Assembly: GCF_014633365.1 (NCBI RefSeq)
Contig: NC_068341.1
Location: forward strand, 7,440,001-7,504,000
Direction: 5' to 3'
Length of the DNA: 64,000 nt
Source: Diospyros lotus
Lineage: Eukaryota > Streptophyta > Magnoliopsida > Ericales > Ebenaceae
Numbering within the stretch: position 1 is the stretch's first letter; each line of letters opens with the position of its first letter. Below the pieces are notes generated by a model that ran no database searches, was not told the origin of the DNA, and was given only the letters and a program-made list of their open reading frames with translations. The position numbers and the translations under genes were made by a program. This document shows positions 48,501-60,500 of the stretch, one piece after another.

Positions 48501-51500
48501 AATTATTTTTCCAAGGGATTTTTTTTTTCAGGTGCTTTCCTTTGTTGTATACTGTATGAGACCTAGCTATTATTGAATTTAAAGTTTACCATGTTATTGG
48601 AAATTTGCTGTATTTCTTGTTTCAGCATGTGTGTGTGTGTGTGTGTGTGTTTTAAATAATATTGGAGAACAAGGAATGAGAACCACATATAGGCAAAAGT
48701 GACAAGACAGAACCACTTAGGGTCACAAGGAACAAAAGGAGTTGGCATTTTTCTGATTGGAGTGACTCCCAAAGAACAAATAAATTAATTTATGATGGTG
48801 ATGGATGCTTTCATATGCTTTCCAAGCAGCATATAATTTGTGTGGAAGGATTGGTGTCGGATTGACTGCAGATAGCATCAGCAGTGATTGTATTGTTAGG
48901 ATTATGTGTTCTGTTGTAGAGGATTTATTTTATCAATAGGCGGTTATATTTGTTGTTAATGTGGTTGGTGGTTTGAGGCTAGTATATAACCTAGCCTCAC
49001 TGTTGATTTCTTGTATCTTGTAATTCATTTCCTTCAATACAATTCAGCAAGATTAATTTTTCTTTCTCTCGTTTCTTCTTTTGGTTTTCCATTGTGAAGC
49101 TCCTGCTTCATGATATCAGAGCCTTGCAACTAACATCAATGGCCTCTCGAGATTCCAGCTCACCATCGCTTCCTCATTCTTCTTCTACCCTATCGTCGGC
49201 CACTCAGTCTGATTTCTCAGCAGTGGTGAAAGCTTTCAATTTCATCCGTACGAAACTAGATTCCAACAATTACTTGTACTAGAAGGCGCAAATCTTGGCC
49301 ACAATTAGGGCTTTTGATCTGCTGCCTTTCATCAACAAGTCATCTCCACCTCTGAAATACATTTCCTCTGATCATGAAGAGCCAGTTGTCAATCTGGAAT
49401 ATCTCAGCTGGATCAAGTCAGACCAGCTGTTGTTAGGGTGGTTATTCTCTATCATAGAAAAGGAGGTTCTTGGACAGGTAATTCATTGCGAGTCGGCGAC
49501 TGAGGTATGGATAATTCTCGAGAACCTTTATTCTCAACAAACTATAGCAAGATCCTTTCAATTAAAGCAACAACTTAAATCTATTAAGAATGACATGTCC
49601 ATAAATGATTATTTTGAAGATTAAGACCATAGGGCATGCCCTAGCGGCTATTGGCAAGCCTCTAAGTGATAAAGACTTGTTGATGGCTATCTTACATGGA
49701 TTAGATGATGATTATGAAACGGTCATAAGTTTGATTACCTATCAAACGGATGAAATCAGCATAGAAAAGGTTCAATATTGAACAAAGACTTGCTGTGAAA
49801 AAGTGTATCTAATTTGTCATATGTGCATGGTTTTGATTATGCAACTATGCATGTTAATGTGGCTTCACAATTATCTAGAGGTGGCAGTACTTCTAGCAGA
49901 GGAAATTTTTCTGGTAGAAGTAATTTTGCTCCACGAGGAGGTGGTTATAGAGGAGGTAGTGGTCGAGGCAGGTCCTCTAGCAGGTGGATCTACTGCTAGT
50001 TGTGTGGGAAACCCGGTCATTTTGCTGATAGGTGCTTTCATTGATTTGATAAAACCTTTCAGCATAATATGAATTCTTTTGGTAGAGGTGGTGGTATGGT
50101 CCAGTCTGATCCTTAGGCTTTTGTAGCTTCACATGAGTGTAATGGAGCTTTCTTGACTGATTTAGGGTTTGCAGCTGAGACTCACGATGGTTGTTCACCC
50201 CAATCCTCAAAAACACAGTCCCAATTCTCTTCCTCTTCACCTTATCATCATGGTGATCCTTCCTGGTGCATAGACTCTGGTGCTACGAACCACATCACCT
50301 CTAGCTTGAGTAACCTTTCTCTTCATTCCCCCTACAGTGGCAGTGATAAAGTTGCAGTAGGCAACGGTAAGACTCTTTTTATTACTAATATTGGGCTTAG
50401 CTAAATGCTTACTCAGACTAATCCTACCTTTATCATTTCTTTACCAAGTGTTCTTCATGTTTCTAGTATGAACAAGAACCTGATTAGTGTCCCTCAACTT
50501 ATTAATGATCATAATGTGATTGCCAAGTTTCACTTTAACTTTTGTTAGATTAAGGACAAGGATTCAGGCCAAGTGCTACTTTGATGAATGCTTAAGGATG
50601 GCCTCTACCAGCTAGCTCCAGCATTTGTTCATGTTGAATCCCAGGCTGCTTCTTCTCATGTGTCCAGCAATCTTGCTGTTGTCGTTTCTCAAAGAATCTA
50701 ACGAGTCTTTGGTGTCTTGTTTGAATAATTGTAAAGGACAGAGTATGTCCTCTTCTACTGGGTTGCCTAGCATGCAATTGGTTTATGTTGATAGGGTGTG
50801 TCAGCATTGGTATGCTAGGTTGGGACATCCTTCTTTTCGTGTATTGCAATACGTTCTTAATAAAGTCAATGTTCCTTGTTCTACTAATGATCTTTCATTT
50901 TGTGACTCTTGTAAATTGGGTAAAATGCATCAACTTCCTTTTGTTAGTTGTCAAATTACAACAAAGAGTCCCTTGGAATTAGTATACTCAGATTTGTAGG
51001 GCCTTTCTCCTGTTCTTTCTACCGAGGGGTATCGTTATTATATTGTATTTGTGGATGCTTACACTAGGCATACATGGTTGTATCACTTGAGACTAAAATC
51101 TGATGCTTTGTCTACTTTTAAGACCTTTCACAAATTTGTTGAATTGCAATATCAATCAAAACTTAAGGCCTTCCAAACGGACAATGGTGGAGAATTTAAG
51201 GCCTTCCTACCTTACTTATATGCCTGTGGCATTCAACCTCGGTTTTCCTGTCCCCATACCCACTAACAAAATGGTGTTGTCGAAAGAAAACATAGACACA
51301 TAACTGAGATAGGATTTACTCCCTTAGCCCATACCCACATGCCCTTAAAATTTTGGGTAGAAGCCTTTCGAACAGCTGTCTACATCATTAATTTGTTACC
51401 GGCTTCACCACTTCAATTTCAAACCCCTTTTGAGGAACTCTATCATAAACAGCCTAACTACATGTAGTTGCAACCATTTGGTTGTGCTTATTTTCCATAC

Positions 51501-54500
51501 CTTAGACCTTACAACAAGCACAAGTACAATTTCCATTCTACCAAGTGTGTGTTTCTTGGCTACAGTTATGTGCAAGCTGGGTATAAATGTATGCATCCCT
51601 CTAGTTGAATCTATGTGTCGAGACATGTCCATTTTAATCTTGAAGAGTTTCCATTTCCTCAACTATTTTTTACCTCTCGTGCCCCTCAGACAGTATCTAA
51701 TGGTTTGTCTACAGCTATTCTAAATTCGTCTCTTCCTTCTATCTTCTTTGATTCTTCTCCTCGAGTAGCACCACTCAACTCCTCTGTCACTCCTGCCACT
51801 AGTCCTATTCTACCTACTGCTGAGCAACCTTCTTCTTCTGTTCCTATTGAGCCTGCTGCTACACGTAAGTCAACTAAATCTAAGGCTGCTCCAACACCTT
51901 TCATTCACCCAATGATCAGTAGAGCCAAAGCAAAATAGCTTGCTATTACTCCTCCCCATGCCCCTACAGCCCAATTCTGTTCAAGAAGCTCTCTTAGATC
52001 CCAATTGGATTAAAGCTATGGAGGAAGAACATTCTGAATCTCATTGATTGCAAGTGGGTTTTTAGGGTCAAGTACAAATTCTGATGGCTCTATTCTCAAG
52101 TACAAAACTCGACTAGTTGCTAAGGGTTTCCTCCAAACACTTGGGGTTGATTATGCTGAAACATTCAACCCGACTGTCAAGGCTCCTACAATTCGAGTCT
52201 GGTTCTCTTTGGCTATTACATTTGGCTGGGATATCCAACAGGTTGATGTCAATAATGTGTTTCTTAATGGGGATCTACATGAGGCAGTGTTTATGTCATA
52301 ACCTAAGGCGTTTGTGCATCAACAATTTCCTTCTCATGTGTGTCGCATGAGGAAGTCTTTCTATGGGCTTAAGCATGCTCCAAGAGTTTGGTATACTAAG
52401 TTGAGGTTAGCCCTACAAGATTGGGATTTTGTAAGAGTTGTTTCAAATGCTTCTTTGTTCATTACAAGGACTCCAAAATTTGTGTTATTTGTTTTGGTAT
52501 ATGTGGATGACATTCTGGTTACTGGATCTGATTCTACAGCTTTGCATGCTTGTATTCAGGATTTAGACACCTACTTTGCCCTCAAGACTCTTCGTTTGGT
52601 TAACTACTTCTTAGGGTTTGAAGCTTATAGAGACCCTATGGGTATACTTAACCCAATCCAAATATAACTGGATTTGTTGAAGAAGGCTGCAATGCAAGAT
52701 TGCAAGCCTTGTGCCACTCCTATGAGTCCGGGTACCTCTTTGACTGATGAGGGTGATTTGTTTTCAGATCTTTCACTTTATAGGACTGTTATTGGCTCAC
52801 TTCAATATTTAACTTATACTAGACTAATGTGGCGTTTGTGGTGAACAAATTAAGTTGGTTTTTGTCTTCTCCTAAGGTCCAACACTAGTTGGATTGTAAG
52901 AGGTTGCTTCGGTATCTCAAGGAAACAATTGGTTTAGGTATGTTATTTACCCCTTGTCTTCAAGACTTGTCTTTAACAGTGTGATGTTGATCATGCAGGG
53001 TGCAAATTCACTAGATGTTCTACTAACGGCCTGTGTGTTTTTCTTGGTAAAAACCTATTGGTTTAGGGTTCAAAGAAGTAGACTGTTGTGGCCAGATTTG
53101 TTGGTGAGGCTGAATACCGAGCAGTGGCACAAGGAGTGACTGAGGTGTAGTGGTTGAAGTCTCTGTTTTCAGAATTAGATTATCCATGTGTTCATACTCC
53201 TATTCTTTGGTGTGATAACCTAGTAGCCAAGTGTATAGCAGAAAATCCGATGCGTCACTCTAAAACTAAACACGTCGAGATTAATGTGCACTTTGTTAGA
53301 GAGAAGGTTGACTGTGGTGATGTTGAGATTCAGTATGTTCCTACGCTACATCAAGTGGATGACATATTTGCTAAGGGGCTGCCAAAGGATAGATTTTTGT
53401 ATCTGTGTGATAAGCTTGGACTTAGAGTGACACCTATGCATCAGGATTCAGTAGCTACAGATAAGTTGCAGGTTACTTCAAGGAAGTCTAATATGGAGTC
53501 TAGTTTGAGGAGGCATGTGGAAGGATTGGTGTCGGGTTGACTGCTGATAGCATCAGCAATGATTGTATTGTTAGGATTATGTGTTCTGTTGTAGAGGATT
53601 TATTTTATCAGTAGGCAATTATGTTTTTTGTTAATGTGGTTAGGCGGTTTGAGGCTAGTAAATAACCTAGCCTCACTGTTGATTTCTTGTATCTTGTAAT
53701 TTATTTCCTTCAATACAATTCAGCAAGATTATTTTTTCTGTCTCATTTCTTCTTTCCTTTTCCATCCTGAAGCTCTCGCTTCAATTTGAATGAAACAAAA
53801 AATCAGTTATTCCAAACTGTGGGAATCAAGGTAGGAGATAGGATGTATTTAGTCAATATTCTATAGGGAATTAAGGTTGTAATTAGGCTGTGATTATGTC
53901 TATATTACTGTATATAGATTATTACCCCAATTAGGAGATTAGGAGATTTGTTTCCATATCTATGTAAGCATCTATTGTGTATATATTCCTACTAATTCAA
54001 TGAATAAAAGACAAAAAATTCTAGCATAATTTTCCACATGGTATCAAAGCCTAGATTAGAAACCTAGGACTTTCTTTCTCGGGCCTTCATTGTCGACAGA
54101 TCTATGGTCACCGACAGCCTCTACTGTCGCTGTCGACAACCCCATCACTGGCAGCCTTCATTGCTGCAACAGAGTCCATTGCTGCCACACGTGTTCTCAG
54201 CAATATGTCTACTACCAAAGGCAAGGTCAGTTCCCATGGCATAGGAGAAACACCAGCAATCTCAGGGATTCTATCGTCAGGAGAACTGCAACAAATCAAT
54301 AATGCTTATCGATTGGAAGGGAAGAATTATATAAAATGGTCCCAATTGAACCGGATCATTTTGAAAGGGAAAGGAAAGATTAGTCATATCATGGGGACCG
54401 AACTGAAGAAGGAAGATCCAACCCATGTAGCATGGGATGAAGAAGATTCCATGATAATTGCATGACTTTTGGAGTTCCATGGCACCCAAAATAAGTGGCA

Positions 54501-57500
54501 CCTGCATGTTTCTACCGACGACAAAAGATGTTTGGGAGTCTATCCAAAAGACCCACTCGAAGGTTAAGGATGCAGCTCAAATCTATGAGTTGAAGTTCGA
54601 AATAATTTCAACAAAACAAGAGAATAAGACTGTTACATAGTATGCCAATATCTTGAAAGGACTGTAGCAGGAGATGAATCACTACCAAGTCATTGAGATG
54701 AAAAATAGTGATGATGCAGCAATGTTGAAGGCTTTCATAAAGAAGGGTAGAACCTACAACTTCCTAGCAAGATTCAACGTGAAGTACGATCAGGTGAGGG
54801 TTCAAATCTTAGGAAAAGATGATTTACCTTCACTAAATGAAGTTGTTCCAATTATACTAGCTTAGGAAAGTAGGCGGGGTGTAATGCTAGAACCTAAACC
54901 AGTTGAAGCCTCAGCAACAGTGGCTAATGGAGGCGATCGTGGATTTAAGAAGGACCAACCAAACGGGGAGAATGGGAAAATAGTCTCCAAATCTAAAGGC
55001 AATGACAACCGTGATAACCTGTGGTGCACTTTTTGCAAGAAACCGAGACACCCTCGGGAGATGGGACGGAGGCTAAATGGTAAACCACCAAGTGAGTAGG
55101 CAAATAGAGGCAGACAACAACGGAGCAAGGGGCAAGCCAATATGGCAGCGCCGCAAGTGGAAGAATAGACCCAAGAACCAAAGGAATTCAACAAGGAAGA
55201 GATTGAGAGGTTGAGACATCTTCTAAGTACTCTTGAAAAACTGTCATCTTCAGGTAATTGCTCATTGATGCACTCAGGTAAACTTTCAATCTCTCATGCT
55301 TTAAATGCCTCAAATACATCCTTTAAAGACTCATAGATTATTGATTCCGAAACCACTAACCATATAACTCATTCCTCTCAGTTTTCCCACTCATACTCAC
55401 CCTGTTTCAGCAGTTCGAAAATTGCCACTACTAATGGTTCCTTGATCACAGTAGTTGGGATAGAAGAGATAAAAATCAATGCTAAACTTACACTAAAGAA
55501 TGTCCTTCATATGCCTAAATTGTCCACCAATCTTTTATCAGTATCCAAATTGTCCTATCATGTGAATTGCAAAGTGATTTTTCTACCATCTTGTTGTTTG
55601 TTTCAGGACCAGGATTCGAGAATGATGATTGGATGTGCTAAGGAACATGATGGTTTATAATATCTTGAGAAATCTGAGAAACCAATAGTTGGCAAGTGGA
55701 ACCAGCCCTTAACCTACCTTTTTGAACAGCATCTACCCAATAAAGACAATTTGGCTACACCATTACAAGCTAGGACACCCTTCTTTTTCAACCCTTAAGA
55801 TTATGTTCCGTTCTTTGTTTAAAGAATTAGCTCTAGACAGCTTCATTGTGAGGTCTATGAACTTGCAAAACACATACGTGTTGTTTTCCCTGTCAGCAAT
55901 AAGAGAAGTCATTTCCCTTCGAAGTTGATTCATAGTGATATATGGAGTCCATCAACCAATCCAGATGTTTTTAGGACACGTTGGTTTGTTTCGTTTATTG
56001 ATGATTGTATAAGGGCTACCTAGGTATTTCTTCTTAAATCCAAATTTGATGTGAGTGACCTCCTCCCCAATTTCTTTTCCATGATACAAATCCAATTTAG
56101 GGCACAAACAACCATCTCTTAGATACTATTTGACCATTGTTGTTTCAAAAAAAAAAAAAAGCCAAAACATTTTTAGGGGGAAGCAGTCCTTACAGGCACA
56201 CATGTCATAAATCGGTTACCATCCCAAATTAAATTTTTAGAGTCTCATGGTAGTCTTGTCCTAGGTTTATCCAGGTCTTCATACAACAAACCATCTTACC
56301 CCTATAGTATTCGGATGTGTTTCATTTGTTCATGTTCACAACCCAAATAGGGGGAAATTGGATCCCAGAGCTATTAAGGGTGTCTTTGCGGGCTACTTTT
56401 CAACACATAAAAGGTACAAATGCTATTATCCACCGACTAAGAAACTCCTTATTCCAACGAATGTTGCCTTTGTTGAAATTGAACCCTACCTTACCCAACC
56501 TTATTTTTGGAGGGAGACATTAATTATGGGAGATAAGGATGATTTTTTCCTTCTTAACTAACCATCATCATCCCTAAACCTATACCTGAACCTGAACTTG
56601 AGCCCTCTTCAAAAAACCCATGAACATGAGCCCTTCCTACAACCTGGTTCACAAACAGAAGGGGGAAAGGCCACTACTGACAATCGATTTTCAAAAATTT
56701 ACTCAAGAAGGACAAATCCAGAACTCGAACCAAGGATGGACCAATCATTAGACCCAACTTATGGAAATGAGGTAATATCTATTAGCTCTTATTCAAACAT
56801 TGATCCCTTGACTAACATTGATTTGGCCATAGCACTCAGGAAAGGAACCAGAGAGTGCACAAAACATCCCTTATACCCAATATCTCACTTTGTATCCTTT
56901 AAAAGATGTTCTCCATCTCATAGAAGTTTCCTTGCAAACATAAACACAACATATATTCCCACAACATTATCAGAGGCTTTACACTATGAGAATTGGAAAA
57001 ATGCTATGAATGTTGAAATCCAAGCCCTGAAGAAGAACAATACTTGGAGATTGTGGATTTACCAAAAGAAAAGAAACTGGTGGGATGGGTCTTCATAGTC
57101 AGGTATAGAGTAGATAGGACACTTGAAAGGTACAAACCTAGGTTGATAGCTAAAGGATACAACCAAACATATTGGAGAGAAAAATAGTAAATGACTCGGT
57201 CAACACAATAAGCTGGTGATAGCGTTTTTGCAAAAGCTCAGTGGTATAAGCTTTTTTCAAACGTTGTGCTTCCAGTGTTTAAGCTACATAGCTTTTAAGC
57301 TATTTAGTATTGCCAAACATTTAAGGAAAAACGCTAATAAGCTACAAAACCAACTTATAAGCGATCAAACCATTTATCCAAACAGGCCCTGAATAGGCTG
57401 ACAAGACTGTTGATTCGAAGAAGGCTCTGAAAACATAATAGGAGAGGAAACAGAATCAACAGGATCAAAAGGTGATAAGGAAGGAACTGAAGACTGTGTT

Positions 57501-60500
57501 ACTCGAGGAACATCAAAAGAAAGAGAAGGAAGGAAATGAAGGATAGAGGTTGAAGGACCATGAGACTGAACTGCAAATGAGGAACAAGCCAAGGGTAAGA
57601 ACAAGCTAGGATAGGGATACTCATCTAAATTAAATTTAACACGTTTAGAGACATATATTCTACCCGAATGATGTAAACATTTATACCTCGCTTGAACATG
57701 GTTATAACCAAGAAACACACACTTGGAAGAATGAAAATAAACTTGTATCGGTTATAAGGTTGGAGATAGGGAAAGCAGGAGCACCCAAAAGGTTGAAGGT
57801 CAATGTAGGAAGGTTGTTTATGATAAAGTAACTCAAATGGATAGCAAAATTTCAAAACAAGTAATTACTAGTATCAAGTTTGATTGGGACAAAATTGAAG
57901 GGTTTCACAACTGAAGGAAAATCGAGTTGCAAGTTAGAAGATAAAGAAGAGTTTGATCGAGGTAACGAGGAGGCACTACAATCTTCATTAAATGCAATGG
58001 ACATAGGTCAAAGGCTCTGATACCATGTAATGAGGTTTTAGATGTGAAATGAAGAAACAAAAACTCACACAAGGAGAAAAATGAGAATGAGAGGTTCTGA
58101 AGAATGCCTTGATCAGTGAATTAATTAAAATGAAATAAGAGTATAAGACATAGTTGAACTATTTAATCCAGCTATCCTTGACAACAAAATAACTAACCAA
58201 CTTAGTTACTTAACTAATGCTTTACTAAATACAACAAACAACATAACTAATTACACCAATTCACTATACTATTCAGCATCACTTTCTTCAACAATGAGTG
58301 AGGCACCGGTGCTGGCCTTGCCTGATTTCAATCAGCCTTTTATCTGGGGAACTGATGCGAGCAATGCAAGAATTGGTGTTGTTCTCATGCACAGTGGCCA
58401 TCCTATAGCTTACCTCAGTCAAGCCTAGGCTCCCAAACATAAGGGACTAAGCATCTATGATAAAGAACTATTGGTTGTACTGTTAGTGGTGAAGAAATGG
58501 TGGCACTACTTGGAGGGTGGAACTTTTGTAATCCACACTGATCATGAGAGTCTGAAGTTCCTTGTGTAGTAGAAACAGCACACTCAGCTACAGCGGAGGG
58601 GAATAAGCAAGTCGATGGGTTTGGATTACACGATTCAATACCAGAAAGGAAGGGACAATATGGTAGTGGATGCTCTATCACGGTGTGTCGAGGGTGGAAC
58701 GGTTAAAACCGTTACCACAGTGGTTTTGGATTGGATGCAAGAGGTGACAACAAGCTATTCCTTGGCGGAGTGGACTAAAGGATTGCTGGAACAGTTTCTG
58801 CTCAATCCCTTTAGCCGACCAGGTTACAGCTTGACTAATGGACTGAGTCGATTTCGGGGCAGAATTGTGATCGGGGACTATAACCAGCTTAGGTCTCAAA
58901 TTTTGCAAGCGTTACATGGGTGGCCTGTAGGGGGGCATTCGGGCATAAGGAACACTTGCCACAAAGTTAAACAGCTATTTTATTAGCCCAGTCTTAAGAG
59001 AAGTGTGCAGGAGTATGTCATGTCTTGTGATGTGTGTCAGCGCTGCAAACACGAAACAGTGGCGACGCCACCAAGGCTGCTACAGCCGCTGGAAAGACCA
59101 GAACAGGCCTGGTTGTGTCTCTCAATGGATTTTTATAGAAGGGTTCCCTAAGTTGGAGGGCAAGGATTGTATATTGATGGTGGTTGACCGGTTCACTAAA
59201 TTTGCCCACTTCTTAGCTCTCTCTCATCCTTTTACGGCACAGGAAATGGCACGAGTGTTTTTGGACCAAGTGATCAGCTTGCACGGGGTACCACGGACTA
59301 TAGTATCGGACCATGACAAGGTTTTTACCAGCCTTATGTGGCAGGAGCTCCTCAAATCTTTGGGAGTCCGCCTACACGTCTACGACTTACCATCCGGAGA
59401 AGGATGGGCAAAGGGAGCTTGTAAATCAATGCCTAAAGACCTATATATGGTGTCTTTGTTTTACTCAGTTGCGGGCCTGGCACAACTGGCTACCTGTTGC
59501 GCAATGGTGGTACAACTCAAGTTACCACAGTTCCATCAAAATGTCTCCTTTTCAGGCTCTTTGTGGTTGTAAGCCCTCTCTCCTTCCTGCCACTCTTCCA
59601 TCTACATCTATTTACAACAGCAACAGGAGGTGTTACAGGTGCTGTGAAGGGAACTGGCCACTGCCTAGCATCAAATGAAACAATCTGCAGATCAAAGGCG
59701 CAGTGAACGGGAGTTTTCGGTGGGGCATACAGTTTAAGTCATACAGTTTACTTAAAGTTGAGGCACTCCCACCAACGGGCTCTTACTCACAGCCAAGTAT
59801 CTAAACTCATTCCTAAGTTGTTTGGGCCTTTTCCTCTAGTGGCCAAATTCAGAACTGCAGTCTACAAGCTGCAAATTCCTGCCACGGCCCATATACATCT
59901 TGTTTTCCACGTCTCCTTGCTCAAGAAGTCTGTAGGAGCTCAGCCGATTTCCTCTACTCTACCTGACTTCTCCTGCAGTGGAACCTGCCGTGATGTTGGA
60001 TTGGAGGGTGATTCACAGACAAGAAGCCCCTATTACACAAGTGCTAGTGCAGTGGACTTGGCTGCATCCTGACAACAACACGTGGAAGTATCTTCCTGAT
60101 TTGTTGCAGCAGTTTCCTCGAGTGGCCAGAGGCCAGACTCCTTTCCCTTTCTTGAGGACAAGAATTATTTTTTTTTTTTTTTTTTTTTTTTTGGGGGGGG
60201 GGGGGTTGTAATTGTCAGGACCCTACGATTGTATTAGGGGTAATTCTGTCTTTTGAGATGTTAAAGAGGCTGTTAAACTGGTTGTAGAAGCTGTTACACT
60301 AAAAACAGCTTTAACCACCTGTAAGTGGCGCCAAAAGGCAGCTATAAAAGAACTCTCAACTGTATGAGGAGTATGCTTGAATATATAACAGAAAACCTCT
60401 CTCTCTCTCTCGTTCTCCATTCTCTGTCTCTACCTCTCGGTTCTTTCCCCTGTTCTTTCCCTCTCTCAGCCCTAATTCTCTCCCTCATGAGGAGAATTAC

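Larger units (their letters stand above)
48841..53783 (+). mobile_element. Copia retrotransposon C (Ale/Retrofit-like), structurally complete, coding decayed
   Basis: Both LTRs (48841-49110 and 53516-53783) start TGTGGAAGGATTGG and end GCTTCA. Perfect target duplications ATTTG lie at 48836-48840 and 53784-53788. A primer-binding site TGATATCAGAGCC follows the 5' LTR and a purine tract (tttgaggaggca) precedes the 3' LTR. All gag-pol domains are present in order, but with many stops. It sits in the 12.5-kb SNF2 intron, antisense to the gene. Confidence 0.93.
53818..57180 (+). mobile_element. Copia retrotransposon D, 3'-truncated
   Basis: The 5' LTR (53818-54038) starts TGTGG and ends CCACA; a primer-binding site TGGTATCAAAGCCTAG follows directly. 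Gag, protease, integrase and the first part of RT follow. The element stops at about 57180 within RT, and no 3' LTR is present. Gag resembles copia A. Confidence 0.82.

Noticed and set aside
49139..53540. Individual copia C open frames as host genes
   Set aside because: They are consecutive pieces of one decayed gag-pol flanked by LTRs and target duplications.
57208..57215. Left target duplication (aataagct versus aataggct) for the hAT-like end
   Set aside because: No CAGGG-type terminus follows it, so the 7/8 match is probably chance.
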